Shown here piece by piece: positions 38,280-47,520 of a stretch of 64,000 nt of DNA; the first letter of the stretch is position 1, and the number at the start of each line of letters is the position of its first letter. Origin of the DNA: Oxyruncus cristatus. Taxonomy: Eukaryota; Chordata; Aves; Passeriformes; Cotingidae. The stretch is from assembly GCA_013399855.1 (NCBI GenBank), contig VXAY01003755.1, forward strand, positions 1-64,000, given 5' to 3'. A model generated the notes under the pieces. That model was given only the letters and a program-made list of their open reading frames with translations, did no database searches and had not been told where the DNA came from. The position numbers were made by a program, and so were the translations under genes.

Positions 38280-38737
38280 NNNNNNNNNNNNNNNNNNNNN
38301 NNNNNNNNNNNNNNNNNNNNNNNNNNNNNNNNNNNNNNNNNNNNNNNNNNNNNNNNNNNNNNNNNNNNNNNNNNNNNNNNNNNNNNNNNNNNNNNNNNNN
38401 NNNNNNNNNNNNNNNNNNNNNNNNNNNNNNNNNNNNNNNNNNNNNNNNNNNNNNNNNNNNNNNNNNNNNNNNNNNNNNNNNNNNNNNNNNNNNNNNNNNN
38501 NNNNNNNNNNNNNNNNNNNNNNNNNNNNNNNNNNNNNNNNNNNNNNNNNNNNNNNNNNNNNNNNNNNNNNNNNNNNNNNNNNNNNNNNNNNNNNNNNNNN
38601 NNNNNNNNNNNNNNNNNNNNNNNNNNNNNNNNNNNNNNNNNNNNNNNNNNNNNNNNNNNNNNNNNNNNNNNNNNNNNNNNNNNNNNNNNNNNNNNNNNNN
38701 NNNNNNNNNNNNNNNNNNNNNNNNNNNNNNNNNNNNN
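38280..38737. other. Assembly gap, probable site of NECAB1 exon 1
   Basis: This is a run of 458 N. Sequence on the left ends in runs of four and six G separated by one A, and sequence on the right is CpG-dense. No exon 1 coding sequence (start codon to ...FLD) is visible anywhere between exon 2 and the gap, or just beyond it. The 5' UTR, start codon and first coding exon therefore most likely sit inside. Loss of GC- and G-rich first exons is a common failure of short-read bird assemblies. Any reading frame drawn through the N run is meaningless. Confidence 0.75.
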
Positions 38738-38985
38738 TACCATTACGTGCCCTTTGGGGGAGGTTTTTCGCGAGCCACAAGACCCCAGGCTGAGGTCTCG
38801 GCGGTGCGGAGGGGTCACCGTGCTTTCACACTGTGCTTGCCGTGCGGAGACCGCGATTAGCTGCGCTCTGTAAAAGCGATGGGGCTTGATAATAAGGTTC
38901 TTGAAAGTAAATACACCTCTCAAAGCGGCCTGGCCAAAAATGAGGGGCTGGGAGGGGGGGAGGGGGGGCATTGGAGCACTGGTGT
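38738..38985 (-). promoter_or_regulatory. CpG-rich block, putative NECAB1 promoter side
   Basis: Between the gap and about 38985 the sequence contains many CpG dinucleotides (for example TCGCGAG, TCGGCGGTGCGG, GACCGCG), in sharp contrast to the CpG-poor DNA elsewhere in the window. It lies immediately upstream of the inferred hidden exon 1, as expected for the edge of a CpG-island promoter. No TATA box is obvious on the minus strand. The assignment as promoter is inference from composition and position. Confidence 0.5.
38944..38968 (+). promoter_or_regulatory. G-quadruplex-capable G tract
   Basis: Four G runs of 4, 3, 7 and 7 bases are separated by spacers of only 1-2 bases, which fits the canonical G3+N1-7 quadruplex pattern on the plus strand. 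This is the non-template strand for a divergent transcript and the template strand for NECAB1. It lies about 200 bp from the gap edge. Confidence 0.6.
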
Positions 38986-39391
38986 TCGTGGAGAGGAGCA
39001 AACGGGGAGCTGTGACATGGGGCAGGAGCGGGCTCTGCGGGGTGGGGGCAGATGAGGAGGAGGGTGCTGGAGTAGGGGAAAGGAGAGCGGTCCTGAGGGA
39101 CATTCCCCACTTATATTTTCAGACCCGTGCCAAGAGGTTATTTCATGGACATCGCGTAACGGGGGCTTTGACTTTGTTCTGCCACACCACCAGAAGATGG
39201 CATCGCAACTATAGATCAACAATAATAAAAATTAGATTCTATGATTTATGTATTACCACACATGATATTATGCTTCACAACGAATTTTAGAGTGAAGTTT
39301 GGCTTTAAAACACCTTCATATTGAAAAGCCATGGCGTGACTTGCTGAAAGTGGGTGTTTCTGCTCCTTCTATCTCTGCTTCCACATTTCAG

Positions 39392-39450
39392 AGGAAAACC
39401 TGAGAGGGGAGAGAGAACTGCCCAAATGGAAAGACAAGGCATTTTACAAG
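39392..39450 (+). other. Exon-like segment with strong splice sites
   Basis: A long pyrimidine-rich tract (about 39361-39388) leads to TTTCAG, and 59 bases later AAG/GTGAGC gives a good donor. One frame is open throughout, but the resulting 19 residues are not recognisable. The segment is on the strand divergent from NECAB1, about 650 bp past the gap, so it could be an exon of a divergent non-coding transcript. Chance splice-like pairs are frequent, so confidence is low. Confidence 0.25.
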
Positions 39451-42400
39451 GTGAGCAATTTCTATATCACTTCCTAAAGATGACTTGAAAAAGAGGTGGA
39501 AAGATCATCTTGACCTATTTTTACTTTTTAATAACAGTGAAAGGCTTTGATTTAATCTGGATTTTCTAGTGGAAGTATAAGAATGTATTTCTTTCCATAG
39601 AGAGAAAAGAAAAAAAAAGTCCAAAGGTTGTGTCAAGAGCCAGGAGGGTGAGTGGAGATAAGAAAAATCTTCTTTAGACTACAGAGGGGCTTGGTTTTGT
39701 TCACTCTTACAACCACAATAATAATTTACATATTTATCTTTTTTGACTAATTACTATCTTGGAATAAAAAGGTTTTTGATGAAGAACCAGTATCTTTCCC
39801 CATTGATTGGCCTTAACATTCACTGAGAATATTTTTTTTGTCTAGAGAAATCTTTCTTAAAAATTGTAAGAGAAAAAATTATATAATGATGATATTTTTA
39901 GGGCAAAAATTAAAACATAAAAAGCAAAAATAGCTCCTAGGACTTTTATTATATTAGGAAGCTTTACTTCCGTTATTAAAAGGCTTATTTGAAAATCATC
40001 TCTGCATGACATAGAAATGTGAAAGTACTGTTTAAGTAATCATTCTCAGAGACTTTAATTTCCAGGTTTGTTTTCCAGTGAGCAAACAAATCTTTGAGTA
40101 GAGTACATGTAGATAGTATATGATACTTTTTATACCATTTCAAAATTACCTGAAGTAATATCTCAATTTTAAAAAAAGCAGGATTAGTGCTCTGAATTTT
40201 ACCAGCTTTCCTGTTCACTCAACGATTTCCCTCTGTCTAATCAAGAAGCTGTGAGGTGGAGGAGAGAGGAATGTGTTCACGTGGTGTTCCGTGATGTGGG
40301 AGTACAGGTGCTGCCTCAATGGCAGGATGACGGCTTTGTGAAATGCCCAGGTGAGGTCAGCAGACGTCAGCCCTGCACATTCACCTCTGCAGCCACGGAC
40401 TTGTGCTGCTCATCATCTATTACAAGAAATAAAAGTTGTTTCGTGTGTGTCTGAGGACAAAACCTAAAAGGGTCTTCTCTCTTTCTTTCTGTGTGTCAAA
40501 TCATTAAACTTTTATTTAGAAACAAGCTTACTGGACCAGCATCTTCACTCATGTGAAATGAAGTGGTCAGCCAGTATTTAATGACTTTGCCCTTTTATCT
40601 AGAAAAAACAAACAAATGAAAGCTGGCAGCAAGAGCAACCTTCCATTCACTGTGCAGTGGGCTGTGTAACAAGTAACATCTATGCTGAGATAGACAGACA
40701 GCAAAGCTTCCTTTTTTCCAAGGAAGTGCAAGCTGTCCAACTGTCTAATCAAGTCACTAAATCACTCCATGATGGTTAGCTGTGTGTATGACCTCTAAGT
40801 GACAGGAAAAACACTATGTAATGTTTATGTCAAAATATAATCTTTCCAGCAGAACAGTACTATTTGCCCTTGGCTAAGGGAATGGCTCTGCTTTATGGTC
40901 CTTTTCTCTACTGCAGGAGCTGACTGATACCTATCTAAAGAGCTGAGTTAGCATAATACAATGCCTCCCTTCAGCTCTCAAAACATGTTGTTTTTGCATG
41001 GTTTGACCACCTGCTCTGGTACTCTGTAGTACCAGAGTACCAAACCAGCCTCGGGTTTGAGGACTCAAATGCTGTCCCTGTAGTAGATCCCTCATAATTT
41101 TCTTGGTCATAAAGTAAAGACAGAGAAATTTCACAGTTAGTATGTGTGTGGCCATGACTTGTAATATGAGCAGTAACAGAGGAATCTGGAGGCTACCTTT
41201 CTTTTTCATCACTTTGTGTCTTACACATGGACAAATCTGACCCAAGAGAACAGTATCTTTACAGCTTTGTGTTTCTACGACTAGGACTGTGAGAATGAAA
41301 AATGAGTCCTCCTCCATATGGTATATGTGCCATTGATAGCAAGGGTAGATCTACTAAACCCCAAAAGGAGTGTTGGCCTGCCTGGAAAACCATTAGGCCA
41401 ACCACCTGTAACAGGGAGTATGTGGCTACATTTAGTTCATTGGCTGAAAATCACTTCACAGTCCCCATCTCTGGGAGCTCATTTTACTCTCATCCTGGTC
41501 CCTCCACGAGCAAGACCTGAGTCTGGTCCCATGCCCTTGCTGACCTCCTGGTCCCATAGCCACCCTGTGGTGGAAAGGAAACCCAGACACAGGCTGGACT
41601 GCCAAGGGCAGTTCAGCAGCAAGTCCGTGTAGACAACTGGGATGTGCATCAGCAGGTGAACCAGAATGCAGTCTGCGTATATTGGAGCTCTTTCCAAAAT
41701 CACCAGGAAAATAAATGCAAGTGAAGCCATAATTTCACTTGGGGAATTCAGGAAGATGCTGGCTTCTGTGGTTGGAGTTCCTGCATGAGGAAACCACACA
41801 CCTTGCACCACAACATTATTTTGTTCTTTTTGTTTATTTGCATTCTTTTCCTATAAATGTTTGGGGAAAATCCCTGAAGACCAACTCTATCAATTCAGTT
41901 TTCGTGTAGGGTCCTAAGCTTAGTTTTTCCTGATAATTTGGTGCCTTTGACAGACTCTTCCCAGCCAGTGGGAAATTCCAAGCTTGGGAGCTCCTGGCAT
42001 CTAAGGCAGGCTTTAGACCCACAGCTATGAACTTCAGTCTCTCTTTACCAGTAACCTTTCCATCTGTAGGCGACATATAATACTCCTGGGATAGAATAGT
42101 ACCATTATAAAGATAAACATGGTAAAGATGGAACAGTTCCGGGTCAGTAACGCACAGCAGCACATGAGAAGGGCCTAAGTAAACCATATGCACATCACTG
42201 TACACAGAATATCAGTTGTTCCTTGTAAGAGGTAACCCACATTTTTTAACACACTCCTTCACATAGAACTAGAAAATGTGGTAGATTTTAGGACAACATT
42301 TTAGAGGCAGGTAAAATGCGTAAGATGTGTGATGATAATTAATACACTATGAACTCTCCTATGCACATTATGGTTATGACCAGCCCTCTGGGAGTATTTT

Positions 42401-45400
42401 GGAATCAAGAGTATAATAAAAATTTCTGTAATGGGGTATCCAGCAGTGACTCAGGCTCATGTTGAGAAAAAGCCTGCGGTGTGACTGGATTCCTAAGTCA
42501 GATATTTACTTAAAAGATCTAAGAAAAAGAATAAAAGAAAAGATCAAAACATGAGAGTCAGAAGCAAAACAACACAACAGCACAGTAAAAAAATATGTAC
42601 TTTTATTCTTTGTATTTGTAACATTCCCAGGGGAAAAAAAAAAGGTAGGAGGAAACTGCTATTGTTAGTCTTCAGCTAAAAATGATTTCATATTTAATCT
42701 AAACCCAGAGACGTTCAGTTCACAGCACCTATCAGACTGAGATATGGTCCTGAGCAGTCCATACACCCGGGCTCATTTCCCCGTCAGAAGAGGGATCAAA
42801 AGGCTGTTTGTATTACAAAGCTTTGGTCACTAATTGTTTGTCAAACCTGGGGGATGGTTTTCCAAGCACCTGAAGAAGCGAGCGAGGTTCCACCAAAGGG
42901 TTAATTCCACTCTTAAGGGTCCTGGTCTATAAGGGCTGGAAGAAGCCATTGAATACAGAGTAATTTTAGGAGTCTAGTTAATTTATTCAAAGACTTGAGG
43001 ATTGCTGGGATGTGTAAATAATTACTATTTCTTTCGTGCCTATGTACCCTCCCACCAGTGCCAACCTATGCATAACATATTCTGAATTAAGAGTGTTTGA
43101 GGACTGCAACTGAGAAAAATGCCAAAGGCCTTCTGCCTCACAACTGGGCCAGAAATAAGAATATATACACATATAATAGACAGCACAGCAATCTGGGAGA
43201 GTGTCCCTGTGACATGGTATCATGGTTTTGGACTTTGGCAAAGCTTCAGTGCCCAAGCTCTGCTTTAGGTGCCTAAATATTTTTCTAGTTGTAGGCCATC
43301 ATCCTTCATATATCACTGGGATTCAATTTTATGAATCCAATAACAAGATCATGGATCTGAGAAGAGTATCTCAAACTCATTTCTACAGCTGCATTTGAGA
43401 AAATTTTAATTATGAAAAAGAAAAGTTGTATTATTCTAATGGTTTTGTGAAATGAAGAATTTTCTATCTACCCTTCCCAGGCTGCTTGAAAGGTACACAT
43501 CTCCCATGAAGTAGTACCTGATATGACGATGCCAGCTCTTTTCTTTGCTTTTCATTTTGAAAACTTCTGGCAGTTGTTGGAATTCTGCTGTCAGAAATGA
43601 CCACCTGGCTTATTCCAGTGCAATGATTTCATCACTTGCAGCCATGCTGACAGCTCAGAATCTGCTGGCAAACCCCTCTCTCCGAGTCGGGCAGTGCTCA
43701 CAGCCTGGTGGAACATCTCCTGGTACTTCTCACCTGAAGTAAAGCCAAGGGGTCTTCAAGGTCTTTTTGACTGATGTTTTGATCATACTGCTACAGCTGT
43801 AGAGGAGACTTTCTTTTGCTTTTAGAAGATTTTTGAAGGGCGACTGAATTCCTGGAGAAAAAGCAGATATGGCACCATCTTATTTTAAAAAATCTCTGGC
43901 AAGTCAAATGGCAAAACTCACTGGTGAATGATAAAAATCACGTAAGTTTTGTTTAAAATCCACAACAGACATAAAGAAATTCCTCCTCCCTGCATAGTTC
44001 TCAGTCTGTGTCTGCTCCCCTTTACCAGAAATCATCTCAGTAGTCAAGGGATAATAAAAGCAAATATTCTGGAGACAATAAATCTATACTGTCTAGTTCT
44101 AGTTCCTTGTGATACACCGCCAGAGTAATGATTGGGTTAAATCTCCGTAGCGTTTTCTGCGTCTTTCAGAGCAGTGAATCTGAATCTCATAAATCCATAT
44201 TACTAACTTATTGTATCACAGAGTGCAATTACTGCCTCGTGGTTGTATCATAAAAAGGCTATTTTCAAAAGGTCATGGGTATCTAACATCTAATTAGAGA
44301 TTGTTCTCAAACTCCTTTGCAATTCAGAAATTGAAGTGGTAGCAAATCAAATTATCCGTAGGATAGACAAAGTCTCTTGGTATTAAAGAATTTTCCAGCT
44401 TAAAAAAATAAATCACTAAAAAGCTATTCCATAATCTTTGGAACATTTGACTGAAAAGAATATAAAGATACAGGACTCTTTTAGGTGTCAGAAAAAACCG
44501 GTTACCTTGTTAAAAATAATTTTTGCTCTGAAATGTTGTTTTATTGTAAATATAGAAGCAGTTGTTTATTGAAGATAGACGATTTCAGCATTTATAGGCT
44601 CAGACAACATTGCCCTTCAAGTAGAAATAAGAGCTTTTTCACCAGAATAGGATATTTTTGTCTCCCTAATTGATATTAAATATTATGATAATTTTTGGTT
44701 TTAATCTGTTCATATCAGGCTGCTTTATGCAGTTCTATATAGCTACTACAGCTGTGCCATGTTGTGGTCTGCACAAAACTTGTAAATTTTTAGCTTGGAA
44801 ATAATTCACAACTGCAACAACTTGTCATCAGCCACAGTCAAGTTGGAATGAATCAAATGGTACCCACCTTAGCAGTGGTCCAGCTGCTCACAGACAGACA
44901 CATGCCCAAACCAAAGTTTCAGGTTTGCAGGCTCCTGGCTTGGCAGGCATGGAGAACAAGGCATGTTATTGTGGTAATGTCCAGAGGTCTTTTCACCTTC
45001 AGATTACATACATTTCCTACCTGGAATCTCAATAATTCATAGCAGAAGTGCATGTAAGATTTTTTATAAGGGCTGCATTTTTTATAACCAACCTCTGCTA
45101 CAGCAGTTCAGCTTCAGCTGAGGATCTGAATGTTGGCTGAAGATCCTTATTGGGCTTGTTGCTCTTCTTGTTGTAATTTTTTTTGCTCTTTGTTTTTAGA
45201 AGCAGCAACAGGTGGGTCTAAAGAGTCCAGGGAGATTTCACACATAATTCCAGAGTCAAGAAACTGCTTGTTTTGATGTAGAACTGGTCTTTTAATCCCA
45301 GCATTAACAACTTGTGCTTAGAGAGCAGTCTCTCCTGTTGAGAGAAGAAGAGGTGGTTTTACTGCCATGCAATTGAGTATCTCTTGGGCTTCTGTATGTG

Positions 45401-45911
45401 CAGCTGCAAATTAGAAATGCCTTATGGCTTCTTATGGTTTCTTTTTCTCGCTGAAGAATGGCAGTGTTCAAGGGGGGCCTTTGATATGCTGAGTAGCTGC
45501 TGTCCTAAAATGACATACAGTTTTACTTGTCTTTACTGGGAAGTAAAGGCAAGTAAAACCTGCTTCCTGGTAGTCATTTTTCCCTCTGTGTTCCAGCCTA
45601 AACATATTCATGGCCAGTTCCATGTCTTTCTGTGTCAGCTGAAAGTCCTTTTTCTTCCCTGAGATTTGGTCTTGATATTTTTACAGAGAATAATAGGCTT
45701 GATTCTGCTAGGCTAGTTAAGTTAAACACTTAAATGTTTCTATTATTAGAAGAAGCTGTCAGTTCCCTCAACACCTCTGCTTCTGTGCATTGGTTCATGT
45801 TTGCCTCTCTTTTTCAAAGCAAGGGACAACTGTTTTATGCCACCTTCCAGAAAGAGCTCACAAGGAAAATGTCATTACATGTCCCCTCCTCTTTGCCAGA
45901 ATTAGCTCAGA
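39451..45911. other. Intergenic DNA upstream of NECAB1, no gene seen
   Basis: Apart from a 10-bp inverted repeat nothing is supported. Two minus-strand frames (41479-41811 and 41834-42205) of 110 and 123 codons lie close together but match nothing I know. Confidence 0.5.
41014..41037. repeat. Perfect 10-bp inverted repeat
   Basis: CTCTGGTACT and AGTACCAGAG are separated by CTGT and would form a 10-bp stem with a 4-base loop. No transcript or known hairpin RNA can be tied to it. Chance or a replication inversion are the simplest explanations. Confidence 0.8.
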
Positions 45912-46385
45912 GTCGCAGAATCACAGAATGGGTAATGTTGGAAGGGGCCACAGTGGGGCATCTGATCCAACCTCCATGCTCAAGCAGGTCATCCTAGAGC
46001 AACTGGCACAGGATTGTGTCCAGACAATTTTTGAAAATCTCCAGTGTGGGAGACTCCACAAACTTTCTGGGCAATCTGTTGCAGTGTTTGGTCACCTGCA
46101 CAGTAAAGTTCTTCCGTGTATTAAGGTGGAATTTCCTGTGCATCAGTTTCTGCCCATTGCCTCTTGTCCTATTCCTTGGGCCCACTGAGAAGCCCACTGG
46201 TTCCATCCTCTTGACACCTTCCCTTCAGCTACTTACAGACGATGAGGTCCCCTCTCAGCCATCTCTTTTTGAGATAGAACAAGCTCAGCTCCCTCCTCTT
46301 TTCCTTGTAAGAGAGGAAAGTTTCCTAATCATCTTTGCAGCCCTCCACTGGAACTGCTTCAGGAGCTCAGACAATACTTTCTCGA
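45912..46385 (-). mobile_element. CR1 LINE fragment, antisense
   Basis: The plus strand begins with the reversed tail CAGAATCACAGAATGGGTAA. It continues with TCTGATCCAACCTCCATGCT, CAAGCAGGTCATCCTAGAGC, CTCCACAAACTTTCTGGGCA, TTTCTGCCCATTGCCTCTTG, GAGGTCCCCTCTCAGCC and AGCCCTCCACTGGAACTGC. This is about 470 bp of CR1 3' sequence including the end of the reverse-transcriptase ORF. The antisense translation at 45994-46206 has the [19 protein letters not shown] segment and a W-less [16 protein letters not shown] match to CR1. The copy is dead and 5'-truncated. Confidence 0.95.
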
Positions 46386-46470
46386 TACCTTTGCTTCTTT
46401 AAAAATAAATCCCTGGTTCATGATCTCCCCACTCCCAGACTGTAACACAAATCTCATTTCAGGTCCAAAG

Positions 46471-46628
46471 GGCAGGGTCTTACAACATCAGTTGGTTAGA
46501 GCATAGTGCTAATAACACCAGGATTGTGGTTTCAATCCCCATACTGGCCATTCACTTCAGATTTGGACTTGTTGGTCCTTGTGGGTCCCTTTCAACTCAG
46601 AATATTCTGTTATTTTGTGGTTCTGTGA
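46471..46628 (+). mobile_element. tRNA-Ile-derived SINE with CR1-like tail
   Basis: The 5' half (about 46476-46550) is a diverged tRNA-Ile(AAT). It has a decayed A box ending CATCAGTTGG, the arm GGTTAGAGC, the anticodon region GTGCTAATAACACC, a B box GGTTTCAATCC and the ending CTGGCCA. The 3' half (46561-46628) is a CR1 tail: GGACTTGTTGGTCCTTGTGG, GTCCCTTTCAACTCAGAATA, TTCTGT units. This architecture matches the SINE known from passerines as TguSINE1, which is thought to be mobilised by CR1 reverse transcriptase. It lies 86 bp from the preceding antisense CR1. The tRNA part has lost a clean acceptor stem and A box, so it is not a working tRNA gene. Confidence 0.85.
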
Positions 46629-47289
46629 AGCTCATCACACTGCTGTGACTCCACGCCCCGAAGTTCTCCAGTTCTTCCTGAATGCTATTACAGTCTTCTG
46701 CCTTTCCACATCTGAAATTTCAATTAAAAATAAAGTTTTAAGGCCAGAAATAAAAGCTATCTTTCTGTGTTCATTTTTTGCTCCTACCCCACACAGGGAC
46801 CTATTTTCTTCACCAGTTGAAAGATGACCTGGCAGTGCTGTCAATGGGACTTGAGTCTAGAAGGTTTTGGGGTGTTTGTGCAGCCCTGCAAACTCTTCTG
46901 AAAGTGTCCATGCTCAAGGAAAGTGAGAGGCATCCATATCCCTGCACTTGCTGGGTACTGAAGCCCTGCCTGGAGCAAATGCTTTGCAGCCCAGGGGAGG
47001 ACTTCCCTGGGAGGAAGGGAACTGGCTTGCAACACAGGCTCCCACAGGCTGGGTGATGAAGCTCAGGGTCCAGGGTAGCATTAAATTCATTTGCTGAGCA
47101 GCTCTGGAGCGTCTGATAAAAAAAAAAACCCTTAGGAACCTAAGTGGTTGGGGGAGGAGGAACAGTGTAAGTACTGTTACAGAAGATGACTAAACATACT
47201 GCAAAGCCACAAGGATCTCTGCTACTAAACTCCTTCCAGTACAGTAATTTTCTTTTCAACAGAATCAGTTTGCCATCTGCTCTGTTCAG

Positions 47290-47520
47290 AACCTCATGCA
47301 TTTTTGCACTTCTTTTGTGAGTTCCTTTATCATTTGTCCAGCAGATAGAGTCCCAAGTGACAGCACATTAAATGTTTTCCTGAAATTCAGATAGATGAGA
47401 TCTGCATTTCCTATTCAAGTCTCTAAGGACATCAAAGAAGCTTGGTCTGGCATGATCTACCATTGGTAAACACATGCTGCCTTTGATCTCATTTTCTATT
47501 AACCTCTGCGAGCTAAAATT
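47290..47520 (-). mobile_element. Old CR1/L3-type LINE fragment, antisense
   Basis: The plus strand holds TTTTCCTGAAATTCAGATAG, ATGAGATCTGCATTTCC, TTGGTCTGGCATGATCTACC and ATTGGTAAACACATGCTGCC. These resemble the reversed internal reverse-transcriptase region of CR1-clade LINEs (the common GGCATGACCTG...AACCCATGCTG stretch). It is strongly diverged, so it is probably an ancient insertion. Confidence 0.55.

Larger units (their letters stand above)
10912..38737 (-). other. NECAB1: NECAB1 gene, 5' half (exons 1-5 with introns)
   Basis: This span runs from the inferred exon 1, hidden in the sequence gap, to exon 5. NECAB1 is a neuronal cytoplasmic calcium-binding protein: an N-terminal EF-hand pair is followed by a helical NECAB region and a C-terminal monooxygenase-like domain (family knowledge). 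Only the EF-hand part and the start of the helical region are present here. Exons 2-5 join in one frame: exon 2 ends with one base of a codon, exon 3 completes it and ends with two bases of the next, exon 4 supplies the third base and ends with one base, and exon 5 completes that codon and ends on a codon boundary. Introns: intron 1 at least 4.1 kb, intron 2 9.0 kb, intron 3 11.6 kb, intron 4 2.4 kb, intron 5 more than 10.9 kb if the next exon is outside the window. NECAB1 is preferred over NECAB2/3 because the segment HLGEYENVL and the [15 protein letters not shown] segment match the NECAB1 sequence I know almost residue for residue. Confidence 0.88.

Noticed and set aside
38133..39103. Long open frames of 212-290 codons across the gap
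   Set aside because: They exist only because the run of N cannot contain stop codons. The real sequence on either side gives no recognisable protein.
41479..42205. Adjacent minus-strand frames of 110 and 123 codons as a retrogene or two-exon gene
   Set aside because: No recognisable domain, no convincing splice sites between them, and lengths are within chance for this amount of DNA.
46476..46550. A functional tRNA-Ile(AAT) gene
   Set aside because: The acceptor stem and A box are degraded and the sequence runs directly into a CR1-like tail, so it is the head of a SINE.
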